Notes: generated by a model not told the origin, from the letters alone. A stretch of 15,655 nucleotides of DNA from Clostridiales bacterium (GCA_027357125.1 DAHVVW010000008.1:1-15655); one strand, 5' to 3'. Positions 1 to 8,409 are shown, counted from the stretch's first letter. Made by a program: numbers and translations.

Positions 1-1628
1 AGGAGCATCAAGTTTTGATGGGGGATGTGCAGAAGGGTCTGCTCAAAGAAACTGAAGAAGACTTAATAGAAAAGTTCGGAAATGATCCGCTTGCAGTCAA
101 AGTAAGAGTTCAGCTTTCCGAACCCACTTTGACGGAGAACGCCAGTGACTGGTCCCGTCTGAACATGGAGTTAAGGCGAGTTTTACAAGCGGGGACTAAG
201 CCCATCCAAATTCCGCTCACTGTCCTTCAAACATTGCCTGAAGCCCTGCGCCAAGCCAAATGGGATGTTTCTGTGACTCTCACCACTTCAGAATCAGGGT
301 ATTCGGTAATCAATGTTGTCAAGGGCAATGACATCCCTCCGTACGGTCTGGCGATTGACATTGGTACAACTACAGTTGTAGTTTACCTAGTCAATTTGAT
401 AACCGGAGAAATAGTGGATAAACAAGGGACTTACAATAAACAAGCTAAGTACGGGGATGACGTCATTTCCCGGATAGTGTATGCGGTCGAGAGCCCGGAA
501 AATTTACGGGAGATTCATCAGGCAGTAATTGATACCGTTAATGATCTGACTGACAAAATTATCTCCAGGCAAAACCTTAATCTCAACGACCTTATGGTCG
601 CCATGACTGCCGGTAATACCACAATGACTCAATTGCTTCTGGGAGTGGATCCTAGATATGTGCGGCTGGAACCCTACATTCCTACCATGAATGATGTACC
701 TTCCGTACCTGCCAGACAAATTGGGCTTCATATGCTGCCGGAAGGGTTAGTTCATTCTTTCCCCTCGGTAGCAAGTTATGTTGGTGGGGATATCGTCTCC
801 GGTACCCTTGTAACAGATATGGCTAATGGGGAAGACATTGTCCTCTTTATTGACATCGGCACTAATGGTGAGATTGTGCTCGGTAACCAGGACTGGCTGG
901 TATCCTGTGCTTGTTCCGCAGGTCCTTGTTTCGAAGGCGGCGGGATTGCCTTTGGCATGAGGGCTATGCCAGGGGCAGTTGAGCGTGTAACCATTGATCC
1001 CGAAAGCCTGGATGTCAATCTTAAAGTGATTGGAAAAATTCCACCGGTGGGGATCTGTGGCTCCGGCTTAGTGGATTGTCTCGCCAAACTGCGGGAAGCA
1101 GGTATTATCGACAGGGCAGGGAATTTCCAGCTTGAGCATTCTTCCCAATCTGCCCGCCTGCGTGCGACCACTGATGATAAAGAGTTCGTGCTGGCATGGG
1201 CTCATCAGGCTGGCGGAGAAAAAGACATTGTCATTACTGAAAATGACGTTAAGAACTTAATCAGAGCCAAAGGGGCAATTTACGCCGGAATTCGTTCCTT
1301 ATTGACGATGGTGGCTGTTGATATTGATATGATCAGCCGCATTGTAATCGCGGGAGGTTTCGGCAATTATCTCAATGTCCACGACTCCGTTCAAATCGGG
1401 CTGTTGCCAGATTTGCCTGAGGATAAATTCCTATTCATTGGGAATTCTTCTGTAAAAGGAGCCCGGCTTGCGCTTCTTTCTCAAAACGCTTGGAAAGAAG
1501 CGGCTGAATTGTCCCGTAAGATGACGTATGTCGAGCTTTCCGTGGGTACCACATTTATGGACGAGTTCGTGTCAGCGCTGTTCTTACCGCATACGGACTT
1601 ATCCCTATTCCCGTCCGTTGAGGGTTAA
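1..1628 (+). CDS. acsV: Reductive activator of the corrinoid iron-sulfur protein (RACo / AcsV), 5'-truncated by window edge
   Basis: This family uses ATP to drive re-reduction of inactive Co(II) corrinoid iron-sulfur protein to Co(I) in the Wood-Ljungdahl pathway. The visible part is the linker, middle domain and ASKHA-fold ATPase. Motifs seen are the phosphate loop DIGTTT near codon 118 counted from the TTG at 15, then AGNTTM, a second phosphate loop DIGTNGE, GMRAMPGA, and a late adenosine-type loop IAGGFGNY. The family normally carries an N-terminal [2Fe-2S] ferredoxin domain of about 90 residues, which is absent here. The frame stays open upstream of the TTG at 15 to base 1, reading E-H-Q-V-L-M, which resembles the linker that follows the ferredoxin domain in relatives. 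I therefore infer that the true start lies outside the window and that TTG 15 is internal. It lies 29 bp upstream of cooC and is surely cotranscribed. The gene is also called orf7 in Moorella. Confidence 0.9.
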   Translation, partial: EHQVLMGDVQKGLLKETEEDLIEKFGNDPLAVKVRVQLSEPTLTENASDWSRLNMELRRVLQAGTKPIQIPLTVLQTLPEALRQAKWDVSVTLTTSESGYSVINVVKGNDIPPYGLAIDIGTTTVVVYLVNLITGEIVDKQGTYNKQAKYGDDVISRIVYAVESPENLREIHQAVIDTVNDLTDKIISRQNLNLNDLMVAMTAGNTTMTQLLLGVDPRYVRLEPYIPTMNDVPSVPARQIGLHMLPEGLVHSFPSVASYVGGDIVSGTLVTDMANGEDIVLFIDIGTNGEIVLGNQDWLVSCACSAGPCFEGGGIAFGMRAMPGAVERVTIDPESLDVNLKVIGKIPPVGICGSGLVDCLAKLREAGIIDRAGNFQLEHSSQSARLRATTDDKEFVLAWAHQAGGEKDIVITENDVKNLIRAKGAIYAGIRSLLTMVAVDIDMISRIVIAGGFGNYLNVHDSVQIGLLPDLPEDKFLFIGNSSVKGARLALLSQNAWKEAAELSRKMTYVELSVGTTFMDEFVSALFLPHTDLSLFPSVEG

Positions 1629-1643
1629 AACAGGCATGCAGGA

Positions 1644-1655
1644 AGGTGGAGGAGG
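1644..1655 (+). promoter_or_regulatory. Ribosome binding site deciding the cooC start
   Basis: The purine-rich run AGGTGGAGGAGG lies directly before ATG 1658. The AGGTGG part is well spaced for that ATG. The alternative in-frame GTG at 1646 lies inside this run and would have only a GGAAGG stretch almost touching it. I therefore prefer ATG 1658. Confidence 0.6.
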
Positions 1656-1657
1656 AA

Positions 1658-2419
1658 ATGGCAAGATATGTAGCAGTTGCCGGCAAAGGTGGGGTAGGGA
1701 AGACTACTTTCACCGCCTTAATGCTGAGGCAAATGATCAAGCAGAAGCAAGGAATCTCCATACTTGCTGTTGATGCTGATCCTAACGCTAACTTAAATGA
1801 GGCTCTGGGACTCAAAGTAACGGCGACAATTTCTGATCTCTTGGAGGAGACCAAAAATCCCAAGGCAGTTCCTACCGGAATGCCCAAAGATATCTTTGTG
1901 GAGTACAAACTACAGCAGTCCCTCGTCGAATCTAAGGATATTGACCTCCTGGTAATGGGAGGTCCGCAGGGTCCAGGATGCTATTGCTATCCGAATGACC
2001 TTTTGCGCAAATACCTGGAGAACTTGGGCAATAATTATGATTTTGTGGCTGTTGATACGGAAGCAGGACTTGAACACATCAGCCGCAGAACGATCCCTCA
2101 TATTGATGTTATGTTTGTGATCAGTGATTCCTCAGCCCGGGGGATACGTTCGGCCGGCCGGGTTCATGACTTGATCAGGGGAATAAGGGCTGAAGTCGGA
2201 GAAGTTTACCTGGTCGTTACGAAAACAGCGGGCAACACCCTGGAGTCCCTGGCTGACGAGATCGCCCACACCGGTCTTAAAGTGATCGGTGACATCCCCT
2301 TAGATCCGCTGGTGGTGGAACAAGATTTAGCCGGAAAAGCCTTGTATGATCTACCTGATGAGGCAGTGTCTGTTCAAGCTGTAGAGAAAATTATAAGTCG
2401 TGTAGGGATCTTGAAGTAG
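1658..2419 (+). CDS. cooC: CooC/AcsF-type nickel-insertion ATPase for CO dehydrogenase / acetyl-CoA synthase
   Basis: This is a MinD/ParA-family (SIMIBI class) dimeric ATPase that helps insert nickel into the metal centres of CO dehydrogenase or acetyl-CoA synthase. From ATG 1658 it has 253 residues, normal for the family. The deviant Walker A GKGGVGKTT is at residues 9-17, including the signature lysine, and DADPN is at 39-43. A CYC motif (C108, C110) matches the CxC pair that binds metal across the CooC dimer. The AVDTEAG segment near 131 is the Walker B-like region. It sits between the corrinoid activator and acsD, the place of acsF/cooC in Moorella-type clusters. That context and the CxC motif separate it from ordinary MinD or ParA proteins. 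Which enzyme it serves (acsA or acsB product) cannot be read from the sequence. Confidence 0.92.
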   Translation: MARYVAVAGKGGVGKTTFTALMLRQMIKQKQGISILAVDADPNANLNEALGLKVTATISDLLEETKNPKAVPTGMPKDIFVEYKLQQSLVESKDIDLLVMGGPQGPGCYCYPNDLLRKYLENLGNNYDFVAVDTEAGLEHISRRTIPHIDVMFVISDSSARGIRSAGRVHDLIRGIRAEVGEVYLVVTKTAGNTLESLADEIAHTGLKVIGDIPLDPLVVEQDLAGKALYDLPDEAVSVQAVEKIISRVGILK

Positions 2420-2434
2420 AAAGGAGAGAGGTCA

Positions 2435-3403
2435 ATGCCCGTAACTTTAGTTAAGGAAAGGTATGCTAGTAAAGTCGGTCAGGTTGTTCTCGGCGCTACT
2501 GCTGAAGAGGGTGGTACGCGTACCTCTGTGATAAGAGCCGGTGGGGACGGAACCTTACCATATCTGCATTTTGAGGGTAAAGTTGAAAACCGCCCGGTAA
2601 TTGGGATGGAAGTAACTGATATTGTGCCACCGTGGAGCGACAATATTAAAAACCAATTTGGGGATGTTCTTGGTGACCCTGTAGCTTGGGCTAAAAAATG
2701 CGTGGAAGAATTCGGCGCTGACATGATCTACCTCAAATTAATCGGAGCTGATCCGGAAGGAGCGAACCACAGCCCTGAACAATGTTCCCAGGTGGTAAAG
2801 GACGTCTTAGCCGCTGTTGGCGTACCGGTAATTGTTGTAGGGTGTGAAGATCCGGAGAAAGACAATGAAGTAATGGCCGCTGTCGCTGAGGCAGCAGCTG
2901 GGGAAAATCTCTTAATCGGGTTGGCCGAACAGGACAATTATAAGTCTATTACGGCTGCAGCGATGGTGCACAAGCACAACGTGATCGCCCGGTCCCCGCT
3001 TGACATTAATATTTGTAAACAGCTTAACATTTTGATTAATGAAATGGGTCTGCCTCTGAATAAAATTGTCATTGACCCGATGATCGGGGGCTTGGGCTTT
3101 GGGATCGAATATGCCTATTCCATTATGGAGCGGGCCCGTTTGGGTGCACTTGCCGGGGACAAGATGCTGTCCATGCCGATGATTTGTACTGTTGGCTATG
3201 AGGCTAACAGGGCGAAGGAAGCTAATGTCGGAATTGAAGAATTCCCGGGCTGGGGTGAATTGCAAGACCGCGGAATTCTGTGGGAAGCAGTTACCGCTTC
3301 CGCCCTGCTTCAGGTCGGTGCCAGCATTTTGTTAATGCGCAACCCGGCTTCAGTACGTTTGGTCCAAAGAAATATCTCCGATTTGATGGAACAGAACGCC
3401 TAA
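2435..3403 (+). CDS. acsD: Corrinoid iron-sulfur protein small subunit (CODH/ACS delta subunit)
   Basis: AcsD is the TIM-barrel small subunit of the heterodimeric corrinoid iron-sulfur protein, which carries the methyl group from methyltetrahydrofolate to acetyl-CoA synthase in the cytoplasm. The 322-residue length matches the family. Recognisable stretches are the N-terminal [15 protein letters not shown], the [13 protein letters not shown] segment near residue 37, [11 protein letters not shown] around 212-222, and [15 protein letters not shown] in the last third. The protein lacks a Cys cluster, as expected, because the [4Fe-4S] cluster and much of the corrinoid site belong to the partner AcsC, which is not in the window. 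ATG 2435 has a good upstream AAGGAGAGAG. It lies 15 bp after cooC, in the same operon. Confidence 0.95.
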   Translation: MPVTLVKERYASKVGQVVLGATAEEGGTRTSVIRAGGDGTLPYLHFEGKVENRPVIGMEVTDIVPPWSDNIKNQFGDVLGDPVAWAKKCVEEFGADMIYLKLIGADPEGANHSPEQCSQVVKDVLAAVGVPVIVVGCEDPEKDNEVMAAVAEAAAGENLLIGLAEQDNYKSITAAAMVHKHNVIARSPLDINICKQLNILINEMGLPLNKIVIDPMIGGLGFGIEYAYSIMERARLGALAGDKMLSMPMICTVGYEANRAKEANVGIEEFPGWGELQDRGILWEAVTASALLQVGASILLMRNPASVRLVQRNISDLMEQNA

Positions 3404-3423
3404 TCTCTTGGCATTAATAATAA

Positions 3424-3464
3424 GGCCCGCGGCGCCGACTGCAAACGTCTGCGCTGCGGCTGCC
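3424..3464 (+). promoter_or_regulatory. GC-rich stem-loop in the acsD-acsE spacer
   Basis: The 102-bp spacer contains a 9-bp stem: CCGCGGCGC at 3427-3435 pairs with GCGCTGCGG at 3451-3459, with one G-U pair and a 15-nt loop. GGC (3424-3426) and GCC (3462-3464) can extend it past a 2-nt bulge. No T-run follows, so it is not a standard intrinsic terminator. An RNA-processing, stabilising or partial attenuation role would fit, but none is shown. Confidence 0.5.
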
Positions 3465-3499
3465 CACCTTAAATAAGTTGAATTTTTGAAAGGACGTGA

Positions 3500-4300
<801 letters not shown>

Positions 4301-4314
4301 GCTTGTCCAGGGTA

Positions 4315-4347
4315 GGTCCCCAGGGAATTCCCTGGGGACCTTGTTTT
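4315..4347 (+). terminator. Intrinsic terminator after acsE
   Basis: A perfect 26-nt palindrome with 13-nt arms (GGTCCCCAGGGAA and its complement), folding with the central AATT as loop, is followed by TTGTTTT. It starts 14 bp after the acsE stop and ends the acs operon. Confidence 0.9.
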
Positions 4348-4435
4348 CGGAAAGAATCGCTTATAACCCCTCGCCATATTCAGATAAATGCCAATATTTG
4401 GCCTAAATATATGGGTGGAAAATGGGAGTGGTTAA

Positions 4436-5902
4436 ATGAACATCCCTTTGGCTAAACGAGAGGGAGGGTGGGTTTTTTCTGTCCATTCAGAAGTGATCGT
4501 AATAGGGAATGGAGTGTTTGCTTTAACTGCAATTAACATGCTTTCTGCTCATCCAGTAATATGGATCGGAGAAAGCGCTCACGCACTTCATTCCAGAGTC
4601 ACTCCTTTACCTGATGCCCGGGTGGTAGAAGTGTTAGGGCAACGGGGCAACTTTCGGGTCAGGGTAGAGCAGAAAGAGATGAAGAAAAGAACATGGATTG
4701 AAGCTGGAACGATTGTTTTAGCCCTGGCACCAGAGGTCAGGCTTGACCCAAATCTGCCTCAGACTCCGTTGATCAGGCCTATTGCCAAAGCTGAGCAAAC
4801 TCTCGCTGGGCAAAACGTAGCATTTTACCTTAATGATCAGGATAATGAGTATGCCTTTGCTCTCGCTTTGCACCAGGCACTTAGGTTGGCGGTCAAAGGA
4901 GCCGTTGTTACTTTTTTTTACTTTAATCTAAGACTGGGGAACTCTAAGTCTGAGGAAACGTATCAGCTTTGCTGTCAGTCTGGAGTGCGTTTTCTGCGTT
5001 TAAAAGATCCTCTATACATAGTAGCAGAGGATGAAAGCTGTCTGCGTCTTCACTACCTTGATCCTTTTCTGGATTTATCATTTGACCTGAAGGCTGAGTT
5101 TCTCTATATCAGCGAAATTTACTCTTTTAGTCCAGAATTTGAAGGCTTGGCCTCGCTGCTAAGGATTCATTCTTTCTCCGTTTCTACAAACAGGCCGGGA
5201 ATATTCGTCTTAAGTGAGGCACAGAAGACAATTCTGCCGCTTGAACTTGCTGTCGCTGCCATAGCAGGAGAAACTGCTCTCCTGCTTACTGGAGAGTTAA
5301 TGGTCGCAGACGGTTTTGCTCAGATTGATTCTGAACGATGTTCCCTGTGCCTTAGCTGCTGCCAGGTTTGTCCGTCCCGTGCAATCGAGGTCGATCGTTT
5401 CCATTCTGCGGCTTATATTGACCCCTTAGCGTGTCAGGGCTGTGGAGTGTGTGCAAGTGCCTGTTCCTCACTGGCAATTTCTTTACCTCTATTTGATAGC
5501 AGTTTAATTTACGAACGGATTAAAAAAGATTCAAAAGATAAGACCGTAATTTTTGCTTGTCAAAATTCCGGGGCTTTAGCTGCGCAAAACGTAAGTTTGC
5601 CCTTAAAAATGGCTGCTAAGATTGAATTGGTTACTGTTCCGTGTGGGTGCAATACTGATCAAACATATATCTTACAAGCTTTGGCCCATGGTGCTGATAA
5701 TATTATCCTTGGCATCTGCCCGCCAGGAAGTTGCGCCAGCCAAAGCGAACCTAAAACTGCAGATATTACACGCAGATTACAGGGAATGGGACTTAACCCC
5801 GAACTTGTTAAAATAGTGGCGGTTGCAGCCAATTCCCCCGCACTTTGGCGGCGAGCGCTCGCCCAGATTCTGCGAGCGGAAAATAATCAGGAAGTGAGTT
5901 AG
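4436..5902 (+). CDS. HdrA-like (degenerate FAD fold) / 2x[4Fe-4S] / MvhD-like fusion protein
   Basis: The 488-residue protein has three parts. Residues 18-280 resemble the thioredoxin-reductase-like fold of HdrA but are degenerate: the dinucleotide loop reads GNGVFA rather than GAGIAG, and the flavin-domain CxxCxxC is missing. The segment NRPGIFVLSEAQKTILPLE matches the HdrA stretch just before its C-terminal ferredoxins. Residues 302-312 and 333-343 hold two CX2CX2CX3C [4Fe-4S] motifs, the second ending in Ser instead of Pro. Residues about 370-480 resemble MvhD/FlpD, the [2Fe-2S] linker between HdrA and a hydrogenase or dehydrogenase. That part has VPCGCN, the segment ALAHGADNIILGIC and a PPGSC motif, but the usual first CxxC is reduced to one Cys (C375). 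The start at ATG 4436 has GGGAG upstream. A role in cytoplasmic electron transfer with the next gene is inferred; the actual partners are unknown. Confidence 0.75.
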   Translation: MNIPLAKREGGWVFSVHSEVIVIGNGVFALTAINMLSAHPVIWIGESAHALHSRVTPLPDARVVEVLGQRGNFRVRVEQKEMKKRTWIEAGTIVLALAPEVRLDPNLPQTPLIRPIAKAEQTLAGQNVAFYLNDQDNEYAFALALHQALRLAVKGAVVTFFYFNLRLGNSKSEETYQLCCQSGVRFLRLKDPLYIVAEDESCLRLHYLDPFLDLSFDLKAEFLYISEIYSFSPEFEGLASLLRIHSFSVSTNRPGIFVLSEAQKTILPLELAVAAIAGETALLLTGELMVADGFAQIDSERCSLCLSCCQVCPSRAIEVDRFHSAAYIDPLACQGCGVCASACSSLAISLPLFDSSLIYERIKKDSKDKTVIFACQNSGALAAQNVSLPLKMAAKIELVTVPCGCNTDQTYILQALAHGADNIILGICPPGSCASQSEPKTADITRRLQGMGLNPELVKIVAVAANSPALWRRALAQILRAENNQEVS

Positions 5903-5952
5903 ATGATCAGTGCCGAGCGCAATCTAAATAAGGCGGTTATGGAGAGAAGGGC

Positions 5953-6987
5953 ATGAGAGGAAAAGTTTTAGTTATCGGAGCGGGAATTGCCGGCATTACC
6001 GCTAGTCTAGGCCTGGCTCAGGCAGGACATGAAGTCTTCCTCCTCGAACGGGAAAAGGAAGTTGGCGGCAAGGGGAGATTTTATTCATGCAAAGCTGCTG
6101 AACTCTGTCAGCAATGCTCAGCCTGCCTTATACCTAAGACTAGGGCAAAGCTCGAACATAATCCTAATATTCATATTCTGCCCTATAGCATGTTAACAGA
6201 CTTTCATGGCAGCCCTGGACATTATAGGGCCAATATTCGTTTGCTCAATGAAATCCGCTCAGACCTGGGAGCGGAAACATCTCTAGAGGTACAGGCTGTA
6301 GTGGCAGCAACCGGGTTTGAAATCCATAATCCTGCTGTCCAGGCAGAATTAAATTATGAAATCCACAAACAGGTGATCTCAGCGTATGAACTCGAATCAA
6401 TCCTGGCTGAGCCCTCTAAACTTAATGAAAAATTGGGCGGCTTGCGCAGGATTGGGATCGTGTTATGCGTCGGCAGCAGGGATGAGCGCGCTCACAGTGC
6501 CAATTATTGTTCCCGCTATTGTTGTGCGTATGCACAGCGCTTGGCCCTGCGGCTTAGCTATCTTTTGCCTAATACCCAGCTCAATATTTTTTATACTGAG
6601 CTCTTAACTGCGAGCTCCAAGGAAATAGAATCTAATCAAATCAAACTCATCCGTAGTACTCCGGCAAAGGTATATGGTTATCCAGCTAACTCTCTTACCG
6701 TGCGTTTTGCCGATTCCTACACCGGTTCTGTGTCCGATGATGAATATGACCTCTTAATTCTTATGCCTGCGCAAAAGCCAACAAACGATTTAAGCATGCA
6801 ATTTCCGCAACTTGGGCTTAGCTATGATGAAAACGGATTTTATAAAGATAACAATCCTGACACGGATGGGAACACTGGAGTATTTGTCGCGGGTAGTTGC
6901 TCTGGCCCCAAAAATATTCCCGAAAGCATTGCCCATGCAAAGGCAACAGTTGCGCGCGTGCTCCAATACTTAGCGCAGGCACACTAA
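5953..6987 (+). CDS. Short HdrA-like FAD-dependent oxidoreductase lacking ferredoxin modules
   Basis: This protein is related to heterodisulfide reductase subunit A, the flavin subunit of electron-bifurcating or electron-transfer complexes. At 344 residues it is about half the usual HdrA length. It has an intact FAD loop GAGIAG at 9-14, the dinucleotide-binding acidic residues LLERE, the HdrA Cys set CQQCSAC (C52, C55, C58) followed by IPKT, an ATGFE motif at 119-123, and CVGSRDE (172-178) followed by YCSRYCC (185-191). The C-terminus keeps the GVFVAGSCSGPKNIPESI flavin segment. The ferredoxin domains that HdrA carries within and after the flavin fold are missing. It is 50 bp behind the HdrA-like/MvhD fusion gene, with GGAGAGAAGG just before ATG 5953, and is probably cotranscribed with it. 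The two proteins together supply what one HdrA plus MvhD would have. Confidence 0.8.
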   Translation: MRGKVLVIGAGIAGITASLGLAQAGHEVFLLEREKEVGGKGRFYSCKAAELCQQCSACLIPKTRAKLEHNPNIHILPYSMLTDFHGSPGHYRANIRLLNEIRSDLGAETSLEVQAVVAATGFEIHNPAVQAELNYEIHKQVISAYELESILAEPSKLNEKLGGLRRIGIVLCVGSRDERAHSANYCSRYCCAYAQRLALRLSYLLPNTQLNIFYTELLTASSKEIESNQIKLIRSTPAKVYGYPANSLTVRFADSYTGSVSDDEYDLLILMPAQKPTNDLSMQFPQLGLSYDENGFYKDNNPDTDGNTGVFVAGSCSGPKNIPESIAHAKATVARVLQYLAQAH

Positions 6988-6988
6988 C

Positions 6989-7050
6989 AAATAATCCACC
7001 ACCATTCATATCTAATCCTCTGTTTGCATAGCTATCGAACAGGATTATTT
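6989..7050 (+). repeat. 9-bp inverted repeat in the leader of the 7068 gene
   Basis: AAATAATCC at 6989-6997 is complementary to GGATTATTT at 7042-7050, separated by 44 nt. The right arm ends just before the ribosome binding site GGAGGTGG of the next gene. In addition, TCCACC at 6995-7000 could pair with GGTGGA in that site. It could be a weak terminator, an operator or a translation-control structure, or it may be coincidence. Confidence 0.3.
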
Positions 7051-7067
7051 CGTGGAGGTGGACAAAC

Positions 7068-8186
7068 ATGGAAACGTATTTTTACCAAGATCCCGGAATT
7101 CAAGAACATATAGATCAAATCGTTGAGAAACTCTTCGCTACATGCCTGCTTACAGGTTCTGATGCAGATGCTGAGTTTCAGCGCGGGTTAAAAAGTGCCC
7201 ATAAACTTGTGTCTGCGCTCGCAAGTTTAGCTTCCCTGCCTGAAACGGAAATTAATAATGGAGTAAGGCAAATAATAGAACAGCGTCTTCCGGATATGCG
7301 CGTGATTGAGAACTTCCCTGTCTTTTATGAAATGATGGAGAAAATGATTAATGAAGCTGTAAGCGCTTCCGTGAGAACACCTTCTGAGCTTAATGACAGC
7401 CCTGACTCTGTTGCAGCAGCTGCCGCTTTGATCCAACCTACACAGTCAACATTTAAGGGCAGGGTTAATATAATTGACGGTAAATCCGGCGTGTCAGACA
7501 ATAGTCAAATAAAAATCAGAGACTTCCAAAACATCTATCGAGAAAGCTTGCAAGCTGGAATTCTATCTCCAAAGATCGCGACCGTTCAGAACAGTCCGGA
7601 GCATTGGGGAAACCGAGAAGATACCGCTAGTCCTGAAAAAGAGAGTTTAATAGATGATGAAGGTGCAAATAAGTCAGGAATGCCTGACTTAACCTTGATA
7701 GAAGTAAATACAGTTGAAGATGAGCAAAAGGAAGAGTTATGGGAAAAGGAAAAGTCTAAGCCAAAGGCACGAACAGAGATCGTGGCTGAAGCTAAACCAG
7801 AGGTAGAGATGATGGCTGAAGTGCCATTGGCAGAGATAGAGCCCAAGCAAGAATTCAAGCAAGAGCCCGTTCCCAGGCCGATCAGACGTCAATTACAAGT
7901 TCCAGCTGGGGCGGAACGGCTGGCTCTAGTACTAAGCCAGGTATTCCCTAAATCACCTGTACGCTGGAACTTAACCCTGGCGGGGCATAACTTTCTGGCC
8001 CAGGTAGAAGATATTTTATTGTATATAGATAGTGATCTTAATGGATCTGAATTCGTGCAGAGAATGAAAAAAGAAGGGTGGACCACTATAGTGTGTGCTC
8101 AAGACGATTTAGGATTCCCGCGCCGCCTGGAACGGGAAATCAGAAGATCTGTGCAAAGGAAAACCAGCAAAGTAAGGGTGAACTAA
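7068..8186 (+). CDS. Uncharacterised three-part protein with acidic/basic repetitive middle
   Basis: I do not recognise this 372-residue protein. ATG 7068 has a strong GTGGAGGTGG upstream, so it is surely translated. It has no signal peptide, membrane segment or Cys cluster. Residues 1-110 are predicted by eye to be mostly helical. Residues about 115-275 look disordered, and from 215 on they are rich in Glu and Lys with repeated xEVE and KPE-like units, such as AEAKPEVEMMAEV. Residues about 283-360 form a compact, better ordered domain with VRWNLTLAGHNFLAQVEDI followed by LLYID and, further on, a MKKEGWTTIVCAQDDLGFP segment, ending in a basic helix. The layout of folded ends joined by a charged linker suggests an adaptor or regulatory protein, but no function can be assigned. 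It follows the short HdrA gene by 80 bp and ends 34 bp before a long hairpin. Confidence 0.75.
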   Translation: METYFYQDPGIQEHIDQIVEKLFATCLLTGSDADAEFQRGLKSAHKLVSALASLASLPETEINNGVRQIIEQRLPDMRVIENFPVFYEMMEKMINEAVSASVRTPSELNDSPDSVAAAAALIQPTQSTFKGRVNIIDGKSGVSDNSQIKIRDFQNIYRESLQAGILSPKIATVQNSPEHWGNREDTASPEKESLIDDEGANKSGMPDLTLIEVNTVEDEQKEELWEKEKSKPKARTEIVAEAKPEVEMMAEVPLAEIEPKQEFKQEPVPRPIRRQLQVPAGAERLALVLSQVFPKSPVRWNLTLAGHNFLAQVEDILLYIDSDLNGSEFVQRMKKEGWTTIVCAQDDLGFPRRLEREIRRSVQRKTSKVRVN

Positions 8187-8220
8187 GGCTCGTTAGATTG
8201 CCTTATAGAATTAGACAAGT

Positions 8221-8284
8221 CTCTGAAATCAAGAACACTCTGATCCCCCCTTGGGCAGGAATCAGAGTGTTCTTGATTTCAGAG
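8221..8284. repeat. 24-bp perfect inverted repeat with 16-nt loop
   Basis: The arm at 8221-8244 (beginning CTCTGAAATCAAGAAC) is perfectly complementary over 24 bp to 8261-8284, with the loop at 8245-8260 containing CCCCCC and GGG. It lies 34 bp after the stop of the unknown gene. Neither strand has a T-run directly after the stem; a short TTTTT at 8306-8310 is about 20 nt downstream. It may be a transcript end or RNase III-type processing structure, or a protein site. It is much longer than the neighbouring terminators. Confidence 0.85.
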
Positions 8285-8396
8285 GTAGATAAATTCATTT
8301 GACTGTTTTTACAAGTCAAGTAGGAAAAAAGAATTTCGGTGTCGAATAGACTAGAGTGTACTCCATATGAAGAGGCTTTCCAAGCAAAGTAAGAGT

Positions 8397-8402
8397 GAGG
8401 GA
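8397..8402 (+). promoter_or_regulatory. Ribosome binding site deciding the degS start
   Basis: GAGGGA sits 7 nt before GTG 8410. The alternative upstream in-frame GTG at 8395 has only a weak AAGTAAG before it. Confidence 0.55.
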
Positions 8403-8409
8403 CAGATTT

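Noticed and set aside
776..1171. Minus-strand open frame of 131 codons inside the activator gene
   Set aside because: It is an antisense shadow of a well-supported conserved gene, with low-complexity composition and no ribosome site.
1528..1773. Plus-strand frame bridging the activator and cooC genes
   Set aside because: It overlaps both conserved genes out of frame, and its product has no family features.
4341..4367. TTGTTT and TATAAC as a promoter for the HdrA-like/MvhD gene
   Set aside because: The spacing is only 15 bp and the -35 is part of the terminator T-run.
4390..4404. Small inverted repeat GCCAA-TAT-TTGGC before the HdrA-like/MvhD gene
   Set aside because: The arms are only 5 bp and the flanks do not extend the symmetry, so an operator cannot be claimed.
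8078..8302. Open frame of 74 codons running from the end of the 7068 gene through the hairpin
   Set aside because: It overlaps the real gene in another frame and reads straight through the inverted repeat, with no ribosome site and no recognisable protein.
8299..8327. TTGACT as a -35 box for degS, within a 6-bp inverted repeat
   Set aside because: No TANNNT-like -10 box is found 16-18 bp downstream.
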